From NCBI GenBank assembly GCA_019309115.1, contig JAFDGW010000022.1:1-41742 (forward strand): a DNA stretch of 41,742 nucleotides, read 5' to 3'. Each line of letters begins with the position of its first letter. Position 1 is the stretch's first letter. Under the pieces are notes generated by a model. It was not told where the DNA came from and searched no databases. It worked only from the letters and a program-made list of their open reading frames with translations. The DNA comes from Deltaproteobacteria bacterium (GTDB taxonomy: Bacteria > Desulfobacterota > Syntrophobacteria > Syntrophobacterales > Thermodesulforhabdaceae). Shown one piece after another: positions 34,513-41,742 of the stretch. The translations under genes were made by a program, and so were the position numbers.

Positions 34513-35345
34513 CTAGCACTCCTCCCGGTGAACTCTGGTAAAAAAGAAGTTATGACCCTCAAGGCATCATTTTCCCCAGCATCCTTACTCTCATCATATA
34601 TAACCTTCATCAGGTAAAGCCCGTGAGCAGGGGCTGTGCGACCCGCCTGTAATCGATCCAATGACTTTAAAATAGCGGGGATATCTCCAGGGACCCGTTT
34701 GCCAAGCCCCACCTCAACGACAGTCCCGACCATAATTCTAACCATGTGCCTGAGAAAACCATTGGCTTCAAAAGTCATCACCAAGTTTCCACTCCCGAAT
34801 TCGTCAAGTTCGGCTTTAAAAACCGTGCGAACTCGCGATTTCACCGAAGATTTAGAAGCCATGAAAGCTGAAAAATCGTGCTCGCCAAGGAAATGCTTCA
34901 ACGCATCTCGCATTGCTTCAATATCCAGTTTTGCCGGAATGTGCCATGCGTAGTTACGAAGCAGCGGGAAGCGCAATCTGCGGTTTAGGATTCTGTAACA
35001 GTAAACCTTTCGCTTCGCCGAAAAGCGAGCGTGAAAAGACAGGTCCACTTCCTCGGCTCCGACGACAACCACATCTTCTGGTAAAAGGCTGTTTAAACCG
35101 TTCTGAAAGTCTTCTGGGCTCAGATTGGTAGCAGCATAAAAATTTACAACCTGCCCAAAGGCGTGAACCCCAGCGTCAGTCCTTCCTGAAGCACGCACCT
35201 TAACAGGCCTGTCAAGCATAATGCCCAGACACGATTCAACGACTTCTTGCACTGTTATAAGCCCCTTCTGACGCTGCCATCCATGATAATTGCTGCCGTC
35301 ATATTCAAGAATAAGCCTAAAGTTCCTCTCGCCTTCTCGTCTCAT
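34509..35345 (-). CDS. truA: tRNA pseudouridine(38-40) synthase TruA
   Basis: TruA makes pseudouridine at positions 38-40 of the tRNA anticodon stem. The 278-residue protein has EYDGSNYHGWQRQ near the N-terminus, the catalytic aspartate D57 in RASGRTDAGVHAF, and the FLRHMVRIMVG motif near residue 200. It starts right at the argC stop and overlaps aspC, so the three genes are tightly coupled. Confidence 0.96.
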   Translation of the reverse strand: MRREGERNFRLILEYDGSNYHGWQRQKGLITVQEVVESCLGIMLDRPVKVRASGRTDAGVHAFGQVVNFYAATNLSPEDFQNGLNSLLPEDVVVVGAEEVDLSFHARFSAKRKVYCYRILNRRLRFPLLRNYAWHIPAKLDIEAMRDALKHFLGEHDFSAFMASKSSVKSRVRTVFKAELDEFGSGNLVMTFEANGFLRHMVRIMVGTVVEVGLGKRVPGDIPAILKSLDRLQAGRTAPAHGLYLMKVIYDESKDAGENDALRVITSFLPEFTGRSAR

Positions 35346-36383
35346 TTAGGGTTGCCAGGGTGGAAAAGTTAGTCCCATCGTCTCGTCAAATTCGAACATG
35401 ATGTTCATATTACAAACGGCCTGCCCCGATGCACCACGAGTAAGGTTGTCGATGGCAGAGATCACAATCAGTTTGCCAGTACGAGGATCAAGCTTCCAGC
35501 CTATATCACAAAAATTACTTCCCCTCACTTGTAGGGTCGTTGGAAACCGTCCCTTTTCGCAAAGCCTGACAAATGGTTCATTATCGTAAGCTTCATGAAA
35601 GGCATCTTCTACATCACTTTCTGACACACCTTCAATAGGGGTTAAATACAGTGTGCTTAATATCCCGCGAGACATGGGCACCAAATGAGGTGTAAAGGTT
35701 ATACGGATGTCGGATCCGGCAAGTTGCGACAGCTCCTGCTCCATTTCAGGGATATGGCGGTGAACTCCACCGACCTTGTAAGCACCGAAACCTTCGTTAA
35801 CCTCGCAAAAATGCGTCGCAAGCGAAAGCCCCCTACCCGCTCCGGTTACGCCAGACTTGGAATCGGCAATAATATTATCTGATTTCACCAGTCCTCTTTG
35901 CAAAAGCGGAGCAGCGGCAAGAATTACACTCGTCGGATAACAACCCGGGTTTGCCACAAGTTTCGCACCCGCAATCTCTTTGCGGTAAAGCTCAGGAAGC
36001 CCGTAAACGGCTTCTCGAAGTAGATGGGGACAATCATGCTTTTGATACCACTTCTCGTAAACCGACACATCCTTTATTCTGAAATCCGCACTCAAGTCTA
36101 TAACCCTGACCCCCTTGTCCAGAAGTTTTGAAACCATTTGCATGGAAGCTCCATGAGGAAGTGCGGAAAAAACTACGTCAGCTTCTTCAAAAACGGGCGA
36201 TTCAGGTGACAGAAATCTCAAATCCACAAACCCCTTGAAAGCCGGATAGTGAGCTGCGACTGCTTCTCCTTCCAGCCCTCTTGAAGATAGGGCAAGTAAA
36301 GTCGTTCCCGGGTGATTCACAAGAATCCTAATAAGTTCAAACCCCGTGTAACCTGAAGCTCCCAGTATTCCAACCCTTATCAT
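35346..36383 (-). CDS. argC: N-acetyl-gamma-glutamyl-phosphate reductase
   Basis: ArgC reduces N-acetylglutamyl phosphate in arginine synthesis. The 345-residue protein begins MIRVGILGASGYTG with the NADP motif and carries the catalytic C148 in VANPGCYPTS, with the histidine in GGVHRHIPE. ATG 36383 is set by this standard start; a longer in-frame start at 36461 runs through a terminator hairpin. The intrinsic terminator of rplM-rpsI lies just upstream, so argC probably has its own promoter or depends on read-through. Confidence 0.96.
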   Translation of the reverse strand: MIRVGILGASGYTGFELIRILVNHPGTTLLALSSRGLEGEAVAAHYPAFKGFVDLRFLSPESPVFEEADVVFSALPHGASMQMVSKLLDKGVRVIDLSADFRIKDVSVYEKWYQKHDCPHLLREAVYGLPELYRKEIAGAKLVANPGCYPTSVILAAAPLLQRGLVKSDNIIADSKSGVTGAGRGLSLATHFCEVNEGFGAYKVGGVHRHIPEMEQELSQLAGSDIRITFTPHLVPMSRGILSTLYLTPIEGVSESDVEDAFHEAYDNEPFVRLCEKGRFPTTLQVRGSNFCDIGWKLDPRTGKLIVISAIDNLTRGASGQAVCNMNIMFEFDETMGLTFPPWQP

Positions 36384-36396
36384 TATAACCCCCGCA

Positions 36397-36427
36397 AAAG
36401 ATAAAAAGGCACCTTCTAAAAGGTGCC
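36397..36427 (-). terminator. Intrinsic terminator after rpsI
   Basis: GGCACCTT (36408-36415) and AAGGTGCC (36420-36427) form an 8-bp stem with a 4-base loop. On the minus strand it is followed by TTTTTATCTTTT (36397-36407). It lies 51 bases after the rpsI stop and just ahead of argC, ending the ribosomal protein unit. Confidence 0.88.
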
Positions 36428-36477
36428 CTTCCTGGCCACTGTACTGATGACAATGCAACAAGCAAAACGCAAAAATA

Positions 36478-36873
36478 TTAGCGTTTGGAAAACTGACAGG
36501 CTCTCCTTGCCCCCCGAAGTCCGTATTTTTTCCGCTCTTTTACGCGAGCATCCCTCGTAAGCAAACCTGCCTTTTTGAGGACATCCCTGAATTCTGGATT
36601 ATACTCAACCAGCGCTTTCGCAATGCCATGCCTCAACGCCCCGGCCTGACCGGACTTCCCACCCCCCTTTACAGTGGCATATATATCCACCTTACCATAA
36701 GTTCCAGTCAACATCAGGGGCTGACATACGATCATGCGGCTGGTCTCGCGCTCGATATATTCATCAAGGCTCTTTTTGTTTACCACAATGTTTCCATTGC
36801 CGGGAGATACCCACACCCTTGCAACGGCTGTTTTTCTCTTCCCGGTGGCATACACCCTTTGCTGTTCCGTCAT
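36478..36873 (-). CDS. rpsI: 30S ribosomal protein S9
   Basis: The 131-residue protein is ribosomal protein S9 (uS9). It has [14 protein letters not shown] near the start, [19 protein letters not shown] in the middle and the basic tail ending RRACQFSKR, whose final KR reaches the P-site tRNA. It follows rplM by 34 bases, the usual order, and is followed by an intrinsic terminator. Confidence 0.98.
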   Translation of the reverse strand: MTEQQRVYATGKRKTAVARVWVSPGNGNIVVNKKSLDEYIERETSRMIVCQPLMLTGTYGKVDIYATVKGGGKSGQAGALRHGIAKALVEYNPEFRDVLKKAGLLTRDARVKERKKYGLRGARRACQFSKR

Positions 36874-36907
36874 GCCCTTATCACTCCCCTTCTCGATTAT
36901 CTTAATC

Positions 36908-37336
36908 TCATAGGTCCACTTTTACAGGTTGTTGAGCCTCGTGAGGATGGTCCGGCCCGGCGTAAATTTTCAGTTTTTTGAGCAACTTTCGCCCAAGTCT
37001 ATTTTTAGGCAGCATTCCCTTCACGGCAAAATAGATAAGCCTTTCGGGATGTTTTTCCAGCATCTGCCTTGCCGTGGTAACCTTCAATCCACCAATATAA
37101 CCACTGTGGCGGTAATACTTTTTCTGTTCCCACTTGCGACCTGTGAGCCTAACCTTGTCCGCATTTACAACCACTACAAAATCCCCGACATCAACATGAG
37201 GCGTAAAATAAGGAAGATGTTTGCCCCTTAGACGCACAGCTATCTTGCTTGCAAGCCTCCCAAGCACCTGCCCTTCCGCATCCACTAGTATCCATTTTCG
37301 CTTTTCTGGTTCGAACCTTGCGCTTTCCGTCCTCAT
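36908..37336 (-). CDS. rplM: 50S ribosomal protein L13
   Basis: The 142-residue protein is ribosomal protein L13 (uL13), with [34 protein letters not shown] and [16 protein letters not shown] 37336 is chosen because GGAGAG lies seven bases upstream; the GTG at 37351 has no ribosome site. A strong promoter (37387-37415) lies directly upstream. It is followed by rpsI, then an intrinsic terminator. Confidence 0.97.
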   Translation of the reverse strand: MRTESARFEPEKRKWILVDAEGQVLGRLASKIAVRLRGKHLPYFTPHVDVGDFVVVVNADKVRLTGRKWEQKKYYRHSGYIGGLKVTTARQMLEKHPERLIYFAVKGMLPKNRLGRKLLKKLKIYAGPDHPHEAQQPVKVDL

Positions 37337-37386
37337 TGCATCGCTCTCCACTTACCGGTTTTTATATCTATCATACGGAGCACTTG

Positions 37387-37415
37387 CTTATAGGCAATGG
37401 CCATTCCTTTGTCAA
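37387..37415 (-). promoter_or_regulatory. Promoter of rplM-rpsI
   Basis: On the minus strand TTGACA (plus-strand 37410-37415) and TATAAG (37387-37392) are 17 bases apart, about 50 bases before the rplM start. This is a near-consensus sigma-70 promoter. Confidence 0.85.
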
Positions 37416-37467
37416 TCCCTTCTTTTCGTCAAAAAGCCATTCCAAAAATGAGTGAAACACCCACAAG

Positions 37468-39741
37468 TCAGTGGCCAATAATTCTTTGTCCAAGCCCCAC
37501 CAGATTAACCCCGACAAAAAATCGCCTATCCTCACCTTCTTTTTCGTAGGAAACCGTAACGGCCCAGCAGTTACGTCTGTAGATTACTCCATAACCCTGC
37601 TTTAACATCTCACCCCTATCGAATGAATAATCGTGGTACATAGACACCGTAAGCCAGGGTGCCACGTTCCAGCTGAAGTCGGCGATGAACTCATCGGTTG
37701 TGGATTCCTCCCGATACCGATAGTCAAAGCGTGCAGTTTGACCCGTAATGGTATTAATAGCCAGCATAATGTCGTGGCGCCTGATGAAATCTTCTTCGGG
37801 AGACACGGCCAAATCGTAGGAAAGCTCAATATACCTGTGCGGCGTAACATCTAACTCCACATAAACATCAGAAAAGCCGTTATCTTCTTCCATTTGAGTA
37901 AACTCGTAAGCGACAGGATCCTCTGTTATATAATCAGCTTGCTCTCCAAATTGGTAATATTGAAACATTTTGAGACGTAGCCATTCTTCGTAAGTGGTAA
38001 CTTTACTAGAGTCGCCCTTGAAAGTTTTCTCTGCTGTAACAAAGGAAGAGAACCCGTAGCGAATACGATTATGGTGAGGAACATAGTCAAACCTGTCAAA
38101 AAAGGGTACCTCGTCTTGTCCAATGTCCGGCGTAAATTCATAGGACAGTTCCGGTATGATCACATGCTTCAACTTTGACACACCTCCTAACGAAAGGACA
38201 AAATCTCGCTCCATTTGCATATTCGCATCAAATCCCACCGATGGTACCGCCCGGTATTTTGTTGAATCGTCCAGGGTTCCTTTGTCGTAGAGGTGATAGG
38301 AAGCAAAGTTAAAATCAAGCCGAGGCGTAATGTTTAAGAATTTTATATTTGCAGGATAATTGAGGGAAGGTGCAATCCGAAGCCTGGTACCCGCCGTCCC
38401 ATCTTCCCTCCAGAAATGAGCCAGAGACGAGTCCATACTGTAATAAGCAGACAAAGACGGAATAAAGGTTTCCGGAATCCAGAATCTAACTTCTGGCAAA
38501 GTTTCGATTGTTTCGTCCTTTAACCAACCTGCATTTTCATCCCAGTAGTGTAAATTCAAAGACAGTTCCGCCCCCTCCCAGAATTTCGTAACATAGAGAT
38601 TAGACTCCCTTGCTGTCATGGTTTTATCTTGAAGAATCCCGGACCCCAGAAAGCTCGTAAATGCCCTATCCGTGTAATCGTAAGACGGCGATCCCTTCTC
38701 AAATTCCTTCAAGAAATTCTTATCGCTCACAATGTCCAGCTTCATCCTTGCCAGCAAATCGTCAGCTACATCAAAAGAAGCTACACCCCTAATCCAATAT
38801 CGATCCTTTCTCTGGAAAGGCAAACGCTGAGAAAGCAAATGTTTCTTGTCAGCTTCATCGTGCAGGTAATTGGCAATGAATATTCCTTCTCCCCAGTCGG
38901 AGGTACTCCAGCGGTATTCTGTTCCCAGCATGACACCTCGCTTTTGAAGGTAGTGAAGGAACAATGTCATATCTTTACTCTTATCTATTGCCCAGAAATA
39001 GGGAACCTCTATTTCGAATCCCTGAAGTTCCGATAGTCCGACGGTAGGTGACAAAATACCCGACTCCCTGTCTTTTCTGACCGGAAAAATTCCCCATGGG
39101 ACATACACAATCGGAACAGATCCTACCCTGAATGTTACACCTCTTGCCTTGGCAAATCCTTTCCCGGGCACTTCCAATTTCCGGTATGTTATTTTCCAAT
39201 CAGGCTTAACGGGGTTACAGGTGGTAAAGAATCCGTTTTTTAGCACGAAAACACCATCCGGTTGCTTTTTCAGCGATCGTGCCCGAACGTAAAAGTGGTT
39301 CTTAGAAAAGAAAGCCAGTCCATTTTTCACATAGCCAGATTCAGAATCGAGGTTCCAATGAACCTCCTCACCCTTTATCCAGTCTTCTCCATAACGGATA
39401 AAAACATTCCCTTCCAGAAACACACTTCCCGATTTCTTATCGAATTTGGCGACATCAGCCCTTATGAGCTTTCCGTCTGACTCAAGAACCACATGCCCCT
39501 GAGCCACATAAACCATCTCCTCTTTATGATATTCAATCTTATCAGCTCTAAGTCTCCACGGACTTTTCTGCTCTTTGACCAGTTCCTTCGAGTTTTCTAA
39601 AATAGAAAAATCAGCGGGAAAAACCGGATAGCTGAAAGAAAAGGCTACAAAAATTGCGACGAGCAGAAGCCCTACAAATCGGGTTTTTCCCCAAAAAGCT
39701 CCTTTACTTCGCCTGCAAAATAAAGTGATCCGGTTATACAT
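37468..39741 (-). CDS. lptD: LPS-assembly protein LptD
   Basis: LptD is the outer-membrane barrel that inserts lipopolysaccharide. The 757-residue protein has a signal segment (GLLLVAIFVAFSFSYPVFPA, about residues 24-43), an OstA/LptA-like beta-jellyroll (RLRADKIEYHKEE to about residue 170) and a long C-terminal barrel with alternating strand pattern, including VPWGIFPVRKDRESGILSP. The cysteines expected for the disulphide switch are few: I see one in TTCNPVKP, so that feature of E. coli is not conserved. GGAGG lies eight bases ahead of ATG 39741; its first 70 bases overlap the end of folC. Confidence 0.93.
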   Translation of the reverse strand: MYNRITLFCRRSKGAFWGKTRFVGLLLVAIFVAFSFSYPVFPADFSILENSKELVKEQKSPWRLRADKIEYHKEEMVYVAQGHVVLESDGKLIRADVAKFDKKSGSVFLEGNVFIRYGEDWIKGEEVHWNLDSESGYVKNGLAFFSKNHFYVRARSLKKQPDGVFVLKNGFFTTCNPVKPDWKITYRKLEVPGKGFAKARGVTFRVGSVPIVYVPWGIFPVRKDRESGILSPTVGLSELQGFEIEVPYFWAIDKSKDMTLFLHYLQKRGVMLGTEYRWSTSDWGEGIFIANYLHDEADKKHLLSQRLPFQRKDRYWIRGVASFDVADDLLARMKLDIVSDKNFLKEFEKGSPSYDYTDRAFTSFLGSGILQDKTMTARESNLYVTKFWEGAELSLNLHYWDENAGWLKDETIETLPEVRFWIPETFIPSLSAYYSMDSSLAHFWREDGTAGTRLRIAPSLNYPANIKFLNITPRLDFNFASYHLYDKGTLDDSTKYRAVPSVGFDANMQMERDFVLSLGGVSKLKHVIIPELSYEFTPDIGQDEVPFFDRFDYVPHHNRIRYGFSSFVTAEKTFKGDSSKVTTYEEWLRLKMFQYYQFGEQADYITEDPVAYEFTQMEEDNGFSDVYVELDVTPHRYIELSYDLAVSPEEDFIRRHDIMLAINTITGQTARFDYRYREESTTDEFIADFSWNVAPWLTVSMYHDYSFDRGEMLKQGYGVIYRRNCWAVTVSYEKEGEDRRFFVGVNLVGLGQRIIGH

Positions 39742-40973
39742 ATTAAATCCTCCGGATCGGCTTCTCGCTTAGCCTGCTTTATTGCCTCGGCAACATCAGG
39801 AATTACATAGAAACGAGATACATAAGGACGGGCAATTTTCTTGAGGTAATCGGGATCTGCAGCACGAACATACCTTGGCTTGGTAAAAACCACCGTATCC
39901 GCTTCAGGAAGGAGCCTCCTTAAAATGCCCTTGATGTCCTTATCGGCCATGATTCCAAGCACAAAATGCAATCTTTTATATTTGAAGTTTTTTTTCAGGA
40001 GGTGTTTTAACGACTCCGCCCCTGCCGGATTGTGAGCGCCATCAAGCAAAATAGTTGGATTAGTATCCAGCACCTCCGCTCGGGCAGGCCATTTCACATC
40101 AACCAGCCCCTCCCTGACCTTACTTTCTTCAATTTTTAGCATTCCATACCGCTCCAGCACCTCCATAGAAGCCAGAGCAACCGCCGCATTCACCTTTTGG
40201 TGTTCCCCCGCTAGAGACAGGCCGAGATCCCGAAAAATCCTGTCGATACCAGCATAATGAAAGGTGCTTTCATTTTCTTTTCGAATCCGAAAATCTGATC
40301 CGTAAAGAAAAAGTTCCGCCTTTTTCCTGAAACATGTAGTTTTTATAACTGCTTGCGCTGCCGGTTGTTTAACTGCAGACACTACGGGAACACCGCTTTT
40401 TATAATCCCTGCCTTTTCCCTGGCTATGGCTGTTATGGTTGTGCCCAAAAATTCCTGATGGTCCATAGATACGTTGGTAATAATGCTAACTGCCGGAACA
40501 ATGACGTTGGTTGCATCCAGCCTACCACCCATACCGACTTCTATTATCGCCCAGTCCACCTTTTCTTGAGCAAAATAGTCAAAAGCCATGGCCGTGGTGA
40601 CCTCAAAAAATGTTGGGACATCACCCTCAACCATTGCCCCCTTCACCCTGCGATACAATTCCACAACACGCTGCGGTAAAATCTCCCTACCGTTTATGCA
40701 AAACCTTTCGGTAAAACGGACAAGATGAGGCGACGTATAGGTGCCGACGTGGAATCCATGTTTTTCCAGCACAGCTGCCAGCATGGCGGCAACAGAGCCC
40801 TTTCCGTTCGTGCCACCAACGTGAACACAGTTCAGCTGTTTATGGGGATTCCCTAGCCTTGCGAGAAGATTTTCTGTTTTGTTCAGGCCGAATTTTATGC
40901 CGAATTTCTGCAGGTCGTAAATTTCTCGCAGGGTTTCGGCATAACTTTCCTTTTCAAAACTTGAATCCTTCAT
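39672..40973 (-). CDS. folC: Folylpolyglutamate synthase / dihydrofolate synthase
   Basis: FolC adds glutamate to dihydropteroate and folates. The 433-residue protein has the ATP loop GGTNGKGS (53-60), GTYTSPHLVRFTER, VEVGMGGRLDATN-like residues (IIEVGMGGRLDATN), the SMDHQEFLG segment and DGAHNPAG in the C-terminal domain. ATG 40973 follows AAGGGTGAG; an upstream in-frame start at 41021 adds a hydrophobic stretch without family resemblance. Its 3' end overlaps lptD by 70 bases, so the two genes are coupled. Confidence 0.95.
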   Translation of the reverse strand: MKDSSFEKESYAETLREIYDLQKFGIKFGLNKTENLLARLGNPHKQLNCVHVGGTNGKGSVAAMLAAVLEKHGFHVGTYTSPHLVRFTERFCINGREILPQRVVELYRRVKGAMVEGDVPTFFEVTTAMAFDYFAQEKVDWAIIEVGMGGRLDATNVIVPAVSIITNVSMDHQEFLGTTITAIAREKAGIIKSGVPVVSAVKQPAAQAVIKTTCFRKKAELFLYGSDFRIRKENESTFHYAGIDRIFRDLGLSLAGEHQKVNAAVALASMEVLERYGMLKIEESKVREGLVDVKWPARAEVLDTNPTILLDGAHNPAGAESLKHLLKKNFKYKRLHFVLGIMADKDIKGILRRLLPEADTVVFTKPRYVRAADPDYLKKIARPYVSRFYVIPDVAEAIKQAKREADPEDLICITGSLYFAGEVKELFGEKPDL

Positions 40974-41211
40974 CTCACCCTTGCCACCGACAATGTAAAT
41001 TCTCAAAAGACAGAAAATCAAACTGCTTTTTCAAACTGGCACAGAGACACGAAAAAAGCAAGACGGCCGTTATGGTTCTGTTAGAAATTGTCGTCAATTT
41101 CGGCGTTTAACGTTCCGGCGCTTGATAAGTGAAAGATTTGGCACTAGAAGTTACTTTACCAGTTCGTCAGATCCTGCTTCAATCGAAAGTCTAAAGGAGG
41201 CAGTTGTGGTT

Positions 41212-41487
41212 ATGCATAGTGTGCATACACCGGTTTTTGAAGCCATACTTAACAGAAGGAGCATACGGTCTTTTACGGAAGAGGCAGTGGATAGAGAAAC
41301 CCTGCTTCGGATAATCACAGCCGGAACCTGGGCACCTTCAGGACTCAATAATCAACCCTGGAGGTTTGCCATAGTGTGGGATGGAAAACTTAAAAGAAAA
41401 CTTGCCAAATTGACCAGGTATTCCAGTATAATTGAAAATGCTGCCGTACTTGTTGCCGTATTTCTGGGTTTTGTAATATGTATCTAA
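41212..41487 (+). pseudogene. Nitroreductase-family protein, truncated by an IS607-family element
   Basis: The first about 85 residues are the start of an FMN-dependent nitroreductase: AILNRRSIRSFTEEAVDRETL, then AAGTWAPSGLNNQPWRF-like residues (AGTWAPSGLNNQPW) that bind flavin. The reading then changes to a short unrelated end (GFVICI) and stops. The break falls at TTTCTGGG near 41461-41468, where IS607-type sequence begins. ATG 41212 is used, behind AAAGGAGG (41193-41200); GTG 41206 is in frame and better spaced. The rest of the gene should lie beyond the element, outside the window. Confidence 0.75.
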
Positions 41488-41742
41488 ACATAGACACTTG
41501 ACATAAATATAGTTAAGTCATAAACCATACTTGATGGAAGAGAGATATCTTACACCAAAGGAAGCAGGAAAGCTGTTAGGTGTTTCTACGAGAACCATAC
41601 AGAGATGGGACAAGAAAGGTTTAATCAGAGTTGTTCGCACACCAGCAGGAAGAAGACGTATTCCCTTATCTGAAGTTAGAAGGATTCTTGGAGAGAGGCA
41701 GAAGGCAAAAAGGGCTGTGATTTATGCAAGGGTTAGCTCTCA
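41467..41742 (+). mobile_element. IS607-family insertion sequence, left end
   Basis: The element starts where nitroreductase coding stops making sense and encodes a MerR-type serine recombinase 66 bases further on. IS607 elements insert at GG dinucleotides without target duplication or terminal repeats; the junction sequence CTGGG contains a GG. The exact end base cannot be fixed. GACATAA (41500-41506) and TTAAGTC (41513-41519) form an imperfect dyad ahead of the recombinase gene that may bind it. The right end and any tnpB lie outside the window. Confidence 0.7.
41534..41742 (+). CDS. tnpA: IS607-family serine recombinase TnpA (5' part)
   Basis: The visible 69 codons encode an N-terminal MerR-type DNA-binding domain (YLTPKEAGKLLGVSTRTIQRW, GLIRVVRTPAGRRRIP as two segments) followed by VIYARVSS, where the catalytic serine of the resolvase domain sits. 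This order, MerR helix-turn-helix then catalytic domain, is unique to IS607-type recombinases. A TTG at 41531 is in frame just ahead of ATG 41534. The gene runs off the window, so completeness is unknown. Confidence 0.92.
   Translation, partial: MEERYLTPKEAGKLLGVSTRTIQRWDKKGLIRVVRTPAGRRRIPLSEVRRILGERQKAKRAVIYARVSS

Overview
The window reads as an anaerobic Gram-negative bacterium, most likely a sulfate-reducing or syntrophic member of the Desulfobacterota. The cell-envelope genes lptD and tamB show an outer membrane. A Ni-Fe-S carbon monoxide dehydrogenase, a secreted CbiK chelatase (a form known from Desulfovibrio), hypA/hypB and a family III CoA-transferase/beta-oxidation cluster point to strict anaerobiosis. 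Taxonomy is inferred from gene content only.

Layout. 1-170: a strongly folded non-coding stretch that may be a 6S RNA. 201-7103 (+): miaB, a bifunctional nuclease gene, cooS, adenine deaminase, a metallo-beta-lactamase-fold hydrolase and an O6-alkylguanine repair protein. 7221-14503: a divergent catabolic cluster. Two family III CoA-transferase genes lie on the minus strand; a TetR regulator, 3-hydroxyacyl-CoA dehydrogenase, acyl-CoA dehydrogenase and thiolase lie on the plus strand. The 0.5 kb between them holds a perfect 28-bp operator-like palindrome, a CoA-transferase promoter inside an interrupted inverted repeat, and a terminator-like leader hairpin. The set resembles the activation and beta-oxidation logic of bbs-type (benzylsuccinate) or other acyl-CoA pathways, but the substrate cannot be read from sequence and no hydratase is present.

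14544-17541: a transglutaminase-like protein, a QueG-like 4Fe-4S protein, cbiK under a complete cobalamin riboswitch with terminator, and tRNA-Pro(CGG). 17571-23959 (-): radical SAM protein, hypB, hypA, ssb and a 1231-residue TamB. 24076-25431 (+): zinc alcohol dehydrogenase and a BON-domain lipoprotein.

25675-33199 is a GC-richer accessory island: a type III-like restriction-modification locus. The mod gene has a frameshift near its 3' end and an AT-rich, apparently swapped target-recognition segment. A TIGR04255-like gene and a putative antitoxin/PIN-toxin pair sit between mod and res. The island abuts a truncated PP-loop ATPase gene (36 codons). 33316-40973 (-) returns to core genes: aminotransferase, truA, argC, rpsI, rplM, lptD and folC. 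At the right edge a nitroreductase gene is cut after about 85 codons by the left end of an IS607-family element whose serine recombinase gene runs off the window.
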